A stretch of 64,000 nucleotides of DNA from Natronogracilivirga saccharolytica (GTDB lineage: Bacteria > Bacteroidota > Rhodothermia > Balneolales > Natronogracilivirgulaceae): positions 119,410 to 183,409 of the forward strand of contig NZ_JAFIDN010000009.1 of the NCBI RefSeq assembly GCF_017921895.1. The letters run 5' to 3'. The position numbers and the translations under genes are program-made. The notes under the pieces are model-generated. The model saw only the letters and a program-made list of their open reading frames with translations, ran no database searches and had not been told where the DNA came from. Positions within the stretch are counted from its first letter, which is position 1; each line of letters opens with the position of its first letter. Positions 54,071 through 63,496 of the stretch are shown piece after piece.

Positions 54071-54715
54071 TTGACTCAAGATCAGCTTGCCGGGAAAGCG
54101 GGGCTTAACTTGCGCACCATCCAGCGCATCGAAAACGGTGATTCGGTTCCCAGAGGTGACACGCTGCACCGCATCGCACGGGCGCTTCAGGTAAATCTGG
54201 CGGATATCACGGAATCAAAAGACCAGGCGGAACAAGAATTGTTGCCGGACAAAGGATACCTGCATTTGCTGAACGCTTCCATTTTGACCATTTTAATCAG
54301 CCCCGTTTTGTGGGTAATCCTTCCGCTGATTGTGTGGATCATAAGAAAAGGAAAAAGCCAGGTGGTGGATGAGACCGGTAAAAAGGTACTCAATTTTCAA
54401 CTCACGATGATCTTACTGTTCCTGTTCCTTTTTATGATTATCCCGGGATTGGCTCATACCTTCTTTGAAAGTGCGATAGCTTATCGGATCATGTCAGAAA
54501 CGATGATAACACCAGAATTTCTGTATGGAATTGCAGGTGGCGTGCTGCCGACCGGAGGTGGTCTGGTAACTCTGCTGATGGTTTGGATTTCTGTCATGGC
54601 CGCATGGAATGCCTGGCGCATTGAATACAACAAGGGCGTGCATTATATTCCTTTTGTCCCCTTTCATAAATACATAAGCCGCTTACGAAACCGGATGCCT
54701 GCAAGTTCATCATAA
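54071..54715 (+). CDS. XRE-type HTH fused to DUF4870-like membrane domain
   Basis: 214 residues from a TTG at 54071. The HTH (LTQDQLAGKAGLNLRTIQRIENGD, 1-55) is followed by three or four membrane helices of the DUF4870 kind (about 80-190). In frame upstream, to 54023, the sequence reads YRIKTLRQSAG, the usual first HTH helix, with no ATG; the true N-terminus is therefore missing or replaced at the Fic junction. Function unknown; a membrane-bound regulator is inferred. Confidence 0.7.
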   Translation: MTQDQLAGKAGLNLRTIQRIENGDSVPRGDTLHRIARALQVNLADITESKDQAEQELLPDKGYLHLLNASILTILISPVLWVILPLIVWIIRKGKSQVVDETGKKVLNFQLTMILLFLFLFMIIPGLAHTFFESAIAYRIMSETMITPEFLYGIAGGVLPTGGGLVTLLMVWISVMAAWNAWRIEYNKGVHYIPFVPFHKYISRLRNRMPASSS

Positions 54716-54722
54716 CCGCCGT

Positions 54723-55139
54723 ATGCACTCACACACCTCATTGCAGCACCTGGAAAAGCCCCACAATATTTTAAACTTCAGTCATTCCGGAGTCGATTTT
54801 TCGATTAACGTTCCCTACTTGTATCAGATCACTCTTGCGCTGATATTGGTCGTGAGCATGTTCCTGACTCCCTACGTTCTTTATCTGCTCATGCGGCTCG
54901 GGAAATGGGGATGGCTGACTTTTTTCGGTATCCTGATGGCCATGGTTGCCGGCGTTGCGTGGTTTCTAAAATCAGCAGAAGGACCATGGGAAGCAGTAGC
55001 AGGATTCTTTATTCTTCTTTTTCTGCTTTTTTATATGTGGCTGCTGCGCATGCGGGTCAATGAGTGGATTGCCGAAGCACGGTACAGGATGAATCTCCAG
55101 ATGAAAAAAACGCAGCAGAAGCCTGTACACGGTTACTGA
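54723..55139 (+). CDS. Small membrane protein, three helices
   Basis: 138 residues with hydrophobic helices at about 30-55, 60-80 and 88-110 and a basic C-terminal tail. Starts 7 bases after the HTH-DUF4870 gene, so probably co-transcribed. Not recognised. Confidence 0.65.
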   Translation: MHSHTSLQHLEKPHNILNFSHSGVDFSINVPYLYQITLALILVVSMFLTPYVLYLLMRLGKWGWLTFFGILMAMVAGVAWFLKSAEGPWEAVAGFFILLFLLFYMWLLRMRVNEWIAEARYRMNLQMKKTQQKPVHGY

Positions 55140-55190
55140 TAAAACTGCAAAGTCCAGCCGTCCAAATTATCGTTGATAATTGCCGCAAAA

Positions 55191-56111
55191 CTAATCTTTG
55201 TAGATCTCAGGGCGTTCCATTGAATCCAGCCCCATCTCGCGAACTACGTCACGATAGGTGACCAGGCGCACCTGGTTCTGCTCCAGCGCTTCGCGGAATT
55301 CCGGTGAAAGCAGTGCCTGAAGTTCGTGGTAACGATGCCCGGCCATGTCAGACAGACCGAATTCATTCAGGTCAATCAGGTCGTTCATGTCGGACTGTTC
55401 CGGAGCAATATGAACCACCTGCAGGTTCACGGCATCGGAATCCAGCCGGTTTATCCGGCTCACCAGCGAGTCGGTCTTGGACCCGATGGGCGCGGAGTAG
55501 GTAATATTGGAATAATCCTCCCCGAACCAGCGCGAGATGGCCAGATCGTAATCGGCGGCAATTTGCTCTACAACTGCGCGGGTTTCCGGGGTCTCAACCG
55601 CAGCACCCATGTGATAGTCGAGGTAGTCGATCTGCAGTCCCGTATCTACTGCACGCTGTACCTGTGCGCGCAGCTCGGCCTCGATCTCGTCGAGTTGCGG
55701 ATCGTTGTCGTATAGCAATGCTCGCGACGGGAAAAAGTACCCTTGATCGTTCACCAGGCTGGGCACGGCTGAGCGACCCAGAACCGGCCCCCACCGGTAG
55801 TGCTTCCATTCGGCGTTCAGAGTAAGGTGTACACCGACAGAGACATCAGGATGCTCTTCGAGAATTTCTACCGCCTGTTTCCACCAGGGACAGGCAAACA
55901 TGACAGATACCGAAAGTGGCATCCCGGTTTCGATTAGTTTGCGAAACGCCTGATTCTGGCCGTGGCTCATGCCCATGTCGTCGGCACGGATGAGCATGGC
56001 CGGCCCATCACCGGACTCGCCGGCAGAGGATTTGTGAGTCAGTGAAGCAGCAAGGAATATCAGGAGAAGCAGAAAACCTGTTTTTCCAGAAAGTATAATC
56101 CGGAAGTTCAT
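55191..56111 (-). CDS. YdjC/ChbG-type carbohydrate deacetylase, secreted
   Basis: 306 residues with a signal peptide (FLLLLIFLAASLTHKSSA). Metal site motifs IRADDMGMSHGQN, VGVHLTLNAEW and IDYLDYHMG match the YdjC-like fold (diacetylchitobiose deacetylase and relatives). It would remove acetyl groups from oligosaccharides in the periplasm or outside. Stands alone; no sugar-uptake genes are adjacent. The gap 56112-56387 holds no gene. Confidence 0.88.
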   Translation of the reverse strand: MNFRIILSGKTGFLLLLIFLAASLTHKSSAGESGDGPAMLIRADDMGMSHGQNQAFRKLIETGMPLSVSVMFACPWWKQAVEILEEHPDVSVGVHLTLNAEWKHYRWGPVLGRSAVPSLVNDQGYFFPSRALLYDNDPQLDEIEAELRAQVQRAVDTGLQIDYLDYHMGAAVETPETRAVVEQIAADYDLAISRWFGEDYSNITYSAPIGSKTDSLVSRINRLDSDAVNLQVVHIAPEQSDMNDLIDLNEFGLSDMAGHRYHELQALLSPEFREALEQNQVRLVTYRDVVREMGLDSMERPEIYKD

Positions 56112-56387
56112 TTTAAATTGATTAATATTTACGATTAATAATGGCAGATGAGCCGAAGGTCACGAAGTGAAATACCATGACCGTGTTTAATTATGCACCT
56201 GTGTGTCAGAGGGAAGTATCTGTCCCGGGTATTTCATTGAAAAAAACTTTGCAGATTGCAATGTAAACTCCATTCAAAATCCCGGAATCCCTGTAATAAA
56301 AAATAAAAATTCACTCCGGCGAATGCGTGCAACTTAACAGCGAGTGAATGTTGTTGAGTGATGCCTTAGAAGTATTTGCAAAAAAAA

Positions 56388-57359
56388 TCACTGCCCTGCA
56401 AGAAAGTCCTCACCGGTAAGCTCGCAGGAGCGTTCCCAAAGCATGCGATTGTTTTTGTGAGTAAAAAAACCGTGTCTGACACGCGCTTGCTTACGGTCGA
56501 TGAAATAGGCGCCATTGGATGCCGGAATGTCAGGTTCGGCGGCCAGGTAAACACTGGTTGCGGCTCCGTTTTCAGCCGTTCGCAGAAACGGACGAAAGAT
56601 CCGGAATACCATGTTGGTCAGCCCGCCCGCACTGTAGGAAAAATTGGTGGCCACGGTGCCCGGATGCAGTGACCAGGTCGAGATGTGCTTCGCTGCATCA
56701 TCAGACCGGTTTGCCCCGCCAACCCGGCGGGCAAGCTCATCGGTGAACATGATATTGTACAGCTTGGAGTTGCAGTAGGCCTTCCATCCAGAGTAGGATT
56801 TTTTCATATGGAAATCGCTGAAATCGGGCGATGCGCCGCGATGTGCTTCCGAAGCCACGTTGATGATACACCCGTCATCAGACCGGGTCAGCAGGTCAAA
56901 AAGACGCGAAGTGAGCAGGAAAGGCGCGAGATGGTTGATGGTGATGGTCTGCTCATATCCCTCAGCCGATTCCAGACGCTGTTTCCCCAGAATAAGTCCG
57001 GCATTGTTGACCAGAATGTCGAGTTTGCCGTGGGTTTCGCGAAACTCTGCGGCTGCCCTGCGAACCTCATCGAGCGATGTGAAATCAGCCAGCAGTACGT
57101 CCAGGTTTCCGTTTCCCGTGCTGCGCTCAATATCCGACCGGACTTGCTCAGCTTTTTCAGGATTTCTGGCGTGCAGCACGACATGCATGCCTTTTCGGGC
57201 CAGCTCAAGGGCGGTGACGTAACCGATGCCGGAGGTCGCTCCGGTGATCAGCGCCGTAAGCCCGGGCTTATCCTTCATTTCTCCACTTTGTTTCTTATCA
57301 TAATGTTTTTCTTCCGGGTGGTCCCGTTTTGTATGTTTGGATGCGGCTTTTTCCGACAT
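56388..57359 (-). CDS. Short-chain dehydrogenase (retinol dehydrogenase-like)
   Basis: 323 residues with an N-terminal polar extension of about 30. Cofactor motif TGATSGIG, NNAG in LVNNAGLIL and catalytic YxxxK in YCNSKLYN. NAD(P)H-dependent oxidoreductase; substrate unknown. The gap 57360-57643 (284 bases) holds no gene I can support. Confidence 0.9.
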   Translation of the reverse strand: MSEKAASKHTKRDHPEEKHYDKKQSGEMKDKPGLTALITGATSGIGYVTALELARKGMHVVLHARNPEKAEQVRSDIERSTGNGNLDVLLADFTSLDEVRRAAAEFRETHGKLDILVNNAGLILGKQRLESAEGYEQTITINHLAPFLLTSRLFDLLTRSDDGCIINVASEAHRGASPDFSDFHMKKSYSGWKAYCNSKLYNIMFTDELARRVGGANRSDDAAKHISTWSLHPGTVATNFSYSAGGLTNMVFRIFRPFLRTAENGAATSVYLAAEPDIPASNGAYFIDRKQARVRHGFFTHKNNRMLWERSCELTGEDFLAGQ

Positions 57360-57643
57360 GGCAGATGTTTTTCCGGATGATGATTAATCGTAACAGGTTG
57401 ATGTGCATACTGTAACAAAATTGATGCGGCATCGTTCCGGATCGGGTGACAATCCTGATCACCCGGCACTTAGATAAGGCTGTTCTTTGGTTGACAGGTG
57501 TGATGCAAGCAGGTATATTGCCCGCAACCGGTTCTGCTCAAACGGGTCGACAGATAAATCCAATTACAAGCTATCTTTTGTAAAATGCAAAAGTTAGCCG
57601 GCCAATATTCTTCTTGAGAAACACAAACGAACAGCCACAAGCC

Positions 57644-58867
57644 ATGAACCTACCCGTTATGTTACGCTGCTTTTCCTGCTGTCTGATAGCAGGTCTGATT
57701 ATGGCGTGCTCATCCGAAACTGAAAAAACCATTCCGGAGCATGTGAATGAACTCGAAAACGTTTCCATCCACCATGCCGGGCCGGAAGAGGCGGGGGTCC
57801 TGACCCTCGAACCCGAAATGGATTTCGGAGAAACGGACGAGGTGTTATTCACTGGGTGGATCAACGATGCGACTGTGGATGAGCAGGGCAGGGTGTATCT
57901 TGTCGATTTCAGGAGTCAAAAAATTCACGCCTTTGCTCCTGACGGATCCTGGCTGACTTCGATCGGGCAGGAAGGGCGAGGGCCCGGGGAGTTTGAGACG
58001 ATTACCGCAATTCAGGTTGAAAACGGCCGCGTCCACGTTCTCGACGGCCGCCATCTTAAGATCGCCGTATTCGAATGGCAGGAAGATGAGGTGGAGCATG
58101 TGGATGAGTTCAACATCGACATGGGGCAATTCAACCGGCAGCCCGGCTGGGTGGAAAAGGCCAACGAACAAGGCTGGCATCCACGGCCTTCGGGCATGGA
58201 CCTGGATCCGGACGGGCGGTATCTCATCCGTTTTACTGACAGAAGTGTACCGGTAAACGCAGTGCTGGAAGGACGAACCACCAATGTTACGCGATATGAT
58301 CCGGACAGCCGCTCATTTACGGATCTCGATGTGATGGCCTTTGACTGGACGGGTCAGGTGATAGTCCATGAAGTTGAGGGCGCAATGTCGGTCTATTTTG
58401 GATTGGGGTACAAGCGGGACTCCAGGATTGCCTACCGCGGCGGTCAGTGGGTCTACGGCTGGAACGAAGATTTTTTACTGCGGATCCATGATGATGACGG
58501 GCAGTATATCAGGGCGGTATATCATTCCATGCCGGAAAAACCGCTGGTCGAGGCTGACCTTTTGCAGCTCAATGCTGATAGGGGATCGCAATTTGAGGAG
58601 ATGATCCGGAATGACGAACTCCCCGAAACCTGGCCGGCTTTTCAGGATGTTTTTCTGGATAGGCAAGACCGGATTTGGGTATCCCGGATCAGCGAGGATC
58701 CTGAAATATTGGATTGGTTCATTTTGGATGGTGACGGTGAACTTGCCGGGCGGGCGCAGCTTCCCTCAAATGTCAGGGTGAAATACATATCCGGTAATGC
58801 ACTTTATACCATCGAACAGGATGAAGACGGACTGCCCTTCGGCCGCAGATATCGCGTGGAAGGGTGA
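57644..58867 (+). CDS. 6-bladed beta-propeller lipoprotein (first of three)
   Basis: 407 residues from ATG 57644, with a lipobox GLIMAC. The repeat pattern of 6-bladed propellers is visible (GWINDATVDEQGRVYLVDFRSQKIHAF; GQEGRGPGEFETITAI; DVFLDRQDRIWV). Such proteins are frequent in Balneolota and relatives and are often of unknown role. Divergent from the SDR gene. Confidence 0.85.
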   Translation: MNLPVMLRCFSCCLIAGLIMACSSETEKTIPEHVNELENVSIHHAGPEEAGVLTLEPEMDFGETDEVLFTGWINDATVDEQGRVYLVDFRSQKIHAFAPDGSWLTSIGQEGRGPGEFETITAIQVENGRVHVLDGRHLKIAVFEWQEDEVEHVDEFNIDMGQFNRQPGWVEKANEQGWHPRPSGMDLDPDGRYLIRFTDRSVPVNAVLEGRTTNVTRYDPDSRSFTDLDVMAFDWTGQVIVHEVEGAMSVYFGLGYKRDSRIAYRGGQWVYGWNEDFLLRIHDDDGQYIRAVYHSMPEKPLVEADLLQLNADRGSQFEEMIRNDELPETWPAFQDVFLDRQDRIWVSRISEDPEILDWFILDGDGELAGRAQLPSNVRVKYISGNALYTIEQDEDGLPFGRRYRVEG

Positions 58868-58888
58868 TTTCGGTACGCTTCATTCCCG

Positions 58889-60118
58889 CTAATGCCCGGG
58901 TTCAAAAATGAGTTCAAATTTCAGTAGCGTTTCAAGGCCTGTCCCGTCATCGGTATCCAGTGCATACAAGTAGTTGTTCCGGATCTTCTTGATTTTCCTG
59001 TTTAGTGGTAAATCAAACCGCGCCAGCAGGCTTCCGTCCATATCCACCACCCGCCATTCATGAATGTCGGCATCGCCGGTGTCCACAGATACCCAGATTC
59101 TCTTTTCATCATCAACGACCATATCCTCCAGCAGCGGCCAGTATTCCGGAAGGGTGGATGCAGCTAGAGCTTTTCTTTGCCTGTCGTCAGAAGTCGTTTC
59201 CATCGCATCACGGGAACGCAATTCCCGCTTTTCGAGAGGGTGATATAGGGCGCTTTGGTAACGGCCGTCCGTTCCGTAGGCTTTGATGAAAAATTCTTTT
59301 GTGGATGCCGTAAAGATCCGGCTGTCAGGGCCAAATTGAAACAAGCCGCGACCGCCCACGGGAGATGGGACAAAATGGTCTGTTCCCGGCACAGGCAGTA
59401 CTTCAATCAGCAGCAGGGACAGCAATTGATCCGATATCAGATTGCCATCGCGGTCAAACCGGTAGAAGTGGAGTGCAAGCGCCGCCGGATCACTGTACTG
59501 GAAGCCGATGAGAATGGAGCGGTCGTTACCGATACGGAATTTTAAAGGAAACGGAGGGATGGCATTTTCCGCATGCGGCAAGTCATGTATATCGAGCTTG
59601 ATTATTCCGTCAGGTTCCAGCGATTCAGTTGAAAAAAGCTGGATGCGTAATTGGCTGAAGTCCAGGGCATAAAGGGTGTTGTCCACTATTTGCATATCAA
59701 ATACAGTGACCAGGTCGCCGGGTCCGCTGCCGTATTGACCGATAGTTTCCCGGTAATTGCCTTCCGGGTCAAACAGGTGGATCTGGTCGCCTGTGCTGAT
59801 GTAGACATTGCCGTGCCTGTCGGTTGTCATGGCATAAATGTCATTCAAGAGCAAATCCCCTTCATGACCGATTTCCCACCGTTTCTGCAGGCGGATTGTT
59901 TTCGCAGGTGAGGCGTCACCTGGAATGATCGACACGTTCTTGTGTTCGGCAACGCGATCCGGCAATTCGTCATCAGGCCGGTCGCCGCAGGCCGTCAAAA
60001 ACACCAAAACGCATATCACAAAACAGGAATGACCTGCGATCAACAGGGCTGAAAATCTGCTGCCGGGTGGCAAAAATGGCACACAATGTGCGGGACTTTC
60101 GGAATCCTTATACGGCAT
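58889..60118 (-). CDS. 6-bladed beta-propeller lipoprotein (second of three)
   Basis: 409 residues from ATG 60118; a much longer frame to 60439 would overlap the upstream gene deeply and is rejected. The lipoprotein signal ends VFLTAC. Propeller pattern GQYGSGPGDLVTVFDM and NDIYAMTTDRHGNVYIS. It starts 1 base after the stop of the neighbour gene upstream on the same strand, so the two are coupled. Confidence 0.83.
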   Translation of the reverse strand: MPYKDSESPAHCVPFLPPGSRFSALLIAGHSCFVICVLVFLTACGDRPDDELPDRVAEHKNVSIIPGDASPAKTIRLQKRWEIGHEGDLLLNDIYAMTTDRHGNVYISTGDQIHLFDPEGNYRETIGQYGSGPGDLVTVFDMQIVDNTLYALDFSQLRIQLFSTESLEPDGIIKLDIHDLPHAENAIPPFPLKFRIGNDRSILIGFQYSDPAALALHFYRFDRDGNLISDQLLSLLLIEVLPVPGTDHFVPSPVGGRGLFQFGPDSRIFTASTKEFFIKAYGTDGRYQSALYHPLEKRELRSRDAMETTSDDRQRKALAASTLPEYWPLLEDMVVDDEKRIWVSVDTGDADIHEWRVVDMDGSLLARFDLPLNRKIKKIRNNYLYALDTDDGTGLETLLKFELIFEPGH

Positions 60119-60119
60119 A

Positions 60120-61244
60120 TCAGATCCTGGCATCGTAAAGCGCGACTCGCCGGAGTTCATCCTCGCCGGTCTTGATGCCATGAAGCATCCCATCCCGTAC
60201 ATAATGGACAAACATGTTTGGGTACAGCCTGAAGGAAGCGACGAGCTCACTGTCCTGGTCAAGAATAATCCAGCGGTCCTCATCGGTGTCCTCCTCGATG
60301 TTTCCCAGGTTGACCCAGACCCGCTCATTTTCATCGACGACAAAATTGGTGAAAGCGGGACGGGTTTCGGGAACGTGGCTGCGCAATGTGTTCCATATTT
60401 CTTCGGGCATTCTTTCGGCCAAGTCCCGTGTATCTTCACGTGTCACACGCGGCGGCACCACATCGAACCGGATGGTGTTTATTGGCTCGCCACGAATATC
60501 ATATTTGGTTATGACAAGACTGTCATTCCACCCGTAATAGAAGTGGTCGTCCGGCGTGAGCCGGTAATGGCTGCGTCGGGGAAGCGGTCTGGTCCACGGA
60601 AAAGAATTGCCCTGATACATAACGTTAACTCTTTCGGGCAGCGGGAGGGTCAGCAGGTCGGGTTCCAGGACGTTACCTTCACGGTCGAGCAGCGCGATTT
60701 GGCCGGTATAGGCCTGAAGGTCGATACTCTCCACCACGTAATGGTTCTGCGACTTCAGGACACCCCGCGGGATTCGCTCGTCGGTCATCTCAATATCGAG
60801 GTAATGGTCGAATCGCATGCCATCGCCCGACTCATTCCTGACAAAGCGGCCAAGCCGGGCATTGTCGAAGTCGTACGCATAAAGAGTATCCCTGGCGACA
60901 AACATATTCGTGACGCGGGAGAATTCTCCCGGGCCCCGGCCCTCGCGGCCGATGGTTTCCAAAAGATTGCCGTCCCGGTCGAAATGCTTGATGTGTATCA
61001 GTTGATTATCCCCGACAAAAAAATGTCCGCGGGAATCCGATGCAAGAGAACCGAGTTGACCGAAAATGATTTCTTCATCTTCTTCTATGATCATGGAAAG
61101 CTCGGGGGTGACTTCCACCGAACGGTACAGCTCCAGCAGCTCTTCACCGCGATCCGTCTCAGGGCTGCATCCGGGTCCGGTTACACTTGCCAGCATGACT
61201 GCGAGGGCGAGAAAATAAATCGGGGAAACAGGTTCTAATTTCAT
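60120..61244 (-). CDS. 6-bladed beta-propeller lipoprotein (third of three)
   Basis: 374 residues, lipobox GPGC. Blade pattern GQLGSLASDSRGHFFVGD, GREGRGPGEFSRVTNMFVARD and TNFVVDENERVWVNL. Paralogue of the 58889 protein. The three genes form a cluster with likely local duplication; fragments of the same family lie at 61719 and 63497. Confidence 0.87.
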   Translation of the reverse strand: MKLEPVSPIYFLALAVMLASVTGPGCSPETDRGEELLELYRSVEVTPELSMIIEEDEEIIFGQLGSLASDSRGHFFVGDNQLIHIKHFDRDGNLLETIGREGRGPGEFSRVTNMFVARDTLYAYDFDNARLGRFVRNESGDGMRFDHYLDIEMTDERIPRGVLKSQNHYVVESIDLQAYTGQIALLDREGNVLEPDLLTLPLPERVNVMYQGNSFPWTRPLPRRSHYRLTPDDHFYYGWNDSLVITKYDIRGEPINTIRFDVVPPRVTREDTRDLAERMPEEIWNTLRSHVPETRPAFTNFVVDENERVWVNLGNIEEDTDEDRWIILDQDSELVASFRLYPNMFVHYVRDGMLHGIKTGEDELRRVALYDARI

Positions 61245-61247
61245 AGC

Positions 61248-61418
61248 TCAGGTTATTAGTGGCAGTGACGCTTGGGCGGCCTGTTTCTGTGTGATTACAT
61301 TCAAAACTTTTTCTACTTCATCAATAAAATCATCCCCAAGGCCTGTGACTTGTTCCTCATAATATTCAGCTGCTTCAAAGAACTCTTTTCCGGCTTCTGA
61401 ATGAAATTTGATCTTCAC
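61248..61418 (-). pseudogene. ParE-type toxin, truncated
   Basis: A GTG at 61418 opens MKIKFHSEAGKEFFEAAEYYEE-like sequence (Val at first codon), the ParE/RelE N-terminus through about residue 43, then an unrelated tail TQKQAAQASLPLIT and a stop at 61248. Only about 56 residues, roughly half the usual length. It lies 2 bases after its antitoxin gene. Confidence 0.7.
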
Positions 61419-61420
61419 TT

Positions 61421-61648
61421 TTAAATACGTTTCTTTGCTTCATGCAATACGTCCGAAGCAGAATGAAGAGAAGCCTTGCCGGATTCAAGCGACTCTTTTC
61501 TCTTTTGAACTTCATCAATCCAGGCCTGCTCAATTTCAGGATCTATTTTGCCATGAATGCTTTGCAACAATTTGTCAGCCAAACGCGCTTTATCTTTTTT
61601 GTTGAGATTCAGTGCTGAATTTTCGATCTCTTTTAAATCGTTTATCAT
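61421..61648 (-). CDS. Addiction-module antitoxin (CHP02574-like)
   Basis: 75 residues, MINDLKEIENSALNLNKKDKARLADKLLQSI with a following IDPEIEQAWIDEVQKR, the family of small putative addiction-module components paired with RelE/ParE toxins. The toxin gene downstream is truncated. Confidence 0.82.
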   Translation of the reverse strand: MINDLKEIENSALNLNKKDKARLADKLLQSIHGKIDPEIEQAWIDEVQKRKESLESGKASLHSASDVLHEAKKRI

Positions 61649-61718
61649 AGGAAGATGGTTTAGTTACTTTTAAAGTAATTATTAACGAAGTAAACCGGAA
61701 GTAATTCGTTTTCGAATT

Positions 61719-61946
61719 GTGGTAATATTATCACCTCATCATGTGTTTAAAATTTTTGGATTCAAAGCGGTCAGAGGGAGCATTCATAGTAATAATCATG
61801 CGCCTGTGCGTCCGGGTTATAGCCGGTTCGAATGGCCGCGCGACGAATCCATTGAAGTGGTGAAAAACGGGTACATATATACCCTTCAGACCGATGAGGA
61901 AACGGGCCTGCAGCAGATCAATCGGTACCGATTTGAGTGGAATTAG
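61719..61946 (+). pseudogene. C-terminal fragment of a 6-bladed propeller protein
   Basis: The last about 45 codons (from RPGYSRFEWPRDESIEVVKNGYIYTLQTDEE) read like the C-terminal blade of the propeller family; the first part of the frame is not family-like and the start is doubtful. A leftover from a lost paralogue. The rest of 61649-62048 holds no gene I can support. Confidence 0.45.
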
Positions 61947-62048
61947 GATAAAATGATGCGTTAATCCGTTTAATTTAGTAGCCCGGGAATTTCTGGAAGG
62001 CGTTTTGAATGAAATTGTCTACGGGCCTGAAATTCTTTATTTTTATAT

Positions 62049-62258
62049 ATGACAATTGAACAAAAGAAAATAGCACTTATAAAGTGGATAGCAACTCTTG
62101 AGGATGAGGCTGTCCTTGATCAAATGGCTGGATTCAAGAGATCTTCCATGGATGAACTTCCAGACGGAATTGTTCAACTCTTAAAAATGGCAGAAGCTGA
62201 ACCAGATGAAAGTCTCGTAAAACACTCAAGTGCCAAAGATTTTCTGAAAATGAAATGA
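62049..62258 (+). CDS. Antitoxin of the 62255 toxin pair
   Basis: 69 residues, helical (MTIEQKKIALIKWIATLED), with an acidic C-terminal half. Overlaps the next gene by 4 bases (ATGA), as in toxin-antitoxin pairs. The family is of the small helical antitoxin type found beside ParE/RelE toxins. Confidence 0.78.
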   Translation: MTIEQKKIALIKWIATLEDEAVLDQMAGFKRSSMDELPDGIVQLLKMAEAEPDESLVKHSSAKDFLKMK

Positions 62259-62581
62259 AAGAAGTTCAGTGGACTGAAACTGCCATAAAAACATTACGAG
62301 AAACCTCAGATTTTATCCTTGAACTTTGGAATTCCGATGTCAACGAAGAATTTGTTGCGCAAATTGATCATCGGATATCACAGCTCCAAAACAATCCGGA
62401 ACTTGCTCCCGCTTTCGAGAATACAGAAATCAGAAGGCTGGTAATACACAGAACTGTTTCACTGTTTTATGTCAATACACCCCGATTCATCAAAATTCTT
62501 GTAATTTGGGATAATCGTCAAGACGCAAATAGTCTCTTTGAAAAGTTAACTGATGCAAACAGAAACAGATCGAAAAAATGA
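62255..62581 (+). CDS. RelE/ParE-superfamily toxin, full length
   Basis: 108 residues with VQWTETAIKTLRETSDFILELWN and IRRLVIHRTVSLFYVNTPRFIKILVIWDNRQD, the plasmid-stabilisation ParE/RelE fold, apparently intact. Inhibition of gyrase or ribosomes is typical of the superfamily but not decided here. Confidence 0.82.
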   Translation: MKEVQWTETAIKTLRETSDFILELWNSDVNEEFVAQIDHRISQLQNNPELAPAFENTEIRRLVIHRTVSLFYVNTPRFIKILVIWDNRQDANSLFEKLTDANRNRSKK

Positions 62582-62647
62582 TCTGGTGAAATACGGTTAC
62601 TTCCGGCAACACGGTATGAACCGTCGCCCACAGCAGATCATGGATAT

Positions 62648-63067
62648 TCATTTCTGCCATGGATTGATAAGCTTGATGCCGCAGTGGACGAAATCTCCCG
62701 TATTTCTTGTGGCTAATTGCGCACCATACGAGCGGCAAATAGCTGCAATTTGAGCATCAAAATGACTTATCGGTAAGCCGGATCGTTTTCTGCCGGATAC
62801 GATATTAGCCCAAATTCCAGCTGTGTTGGAATCAAAAGGGAGTATGCGTCCGCTGAAGTCAGTGTCGAACATCTCCTCCGCAGTTTTCCGGAGGCGGGCT
62901 TTACGCTGACCATCCGGAAGTAGCTCAAGTCCATAGAGAATCTCTGCCTGTGTGATGGAGGTGATGAATAGGGAAGAGGGTGTTTGATTGTTTACCCAGG
63001 AAACAACATCGGGGTTCGGGCTGCGCTTCATCAGTTCCGAGAGCACATTCGTGTCAAGTATCGTCAT
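62648..63067 (-). CDS. vapC: VapC/FitB-type PIN-domain toxin
   Basis: 139 residues with the PIN acidic residues: LDTNVLSEL (Asp4), SITQAEILYGLELLP (Glu), DAQIAAICRSYGAQLATRNTGDF (Asp pair). RNase toxin of VapBC/FitAB type, apparently complete. It overlaps the antitoxin stop by 4 bases. Confidence 0.93.
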   Translation of the reverse strand: MTILDTNVLSELMKRSPNPDVVSWVNNQTPSSLFITSITQAEILYGLELLPDGQRKARLRKTAEEMFDTDFSGRILPFDSNTAGIWANIVSGRKRSGLPISHFDAQIAAICRSYGAQLATRNTGDFVHCGIKLINPWQK

Positions 63068-63312
63068 TCGTCAAAGTTTACCGGGTCCCTTACTTTTTCA
63101 CGTGATAATTCGGGAAGCTCTACGCCCCCGAAAGGTGCGAAGCGCTGCTGAATGGAATCCGCCAGGTGTTCTGGCCGTTCGGATTCTGCGGCAAGAGAGG
63201 AACTGAGAATGGAACGCGCCTCCTCCTCCATAGAGCGGTCATGCCGCGCAGCCTGAATCCGCAAGCGGGCTTTCAGGTTTTTATCAAGATTCCGGATGGT
63301 TATGCTTGTCAT
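63064..63312 (-). CDS. vapB: VapB/FitA-type antitoxin
   Basis: 82 residues, ribbon-helix-helix ITIRNLDKNLKARLRIQAARHDRSMEEEARSIL, then an acidic tail that binds the toxin. Matches FitA-like antitoxins. Forms an intact pair with the gene at 62648. Confidence 0.92.
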   Translation of the reverse strand: MTSITIRNLDKNLKARLRIQAARHDRSMEEEARSILSSSLAAESERPEHLADSIQQRFAPFGGVELPELSREKVRDPVNFDE

Positions 63313-63496
63313 TTCTGTTTGCCCAAATGTTTGGAATTAATCATTGATAAAAATATAATCAATGATGATAAGACTTGCAATCAGCAGGCTTTAGTCATGA
63401 TGTTATTATTGCTACCGTGTACGTGTTTCATACAAAAATGGAATCCAATGAATGGATGGTGATGGACTGTGAAGGAGTGTTGTCGCCAAATTCTGA

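Noticed and set aside
60180..61238. Open frame of 352 codons opposite the third propeller gene
   Set aside because: Shadow of a lipoprotein gene with a clear lipobox and blades on the other strand.
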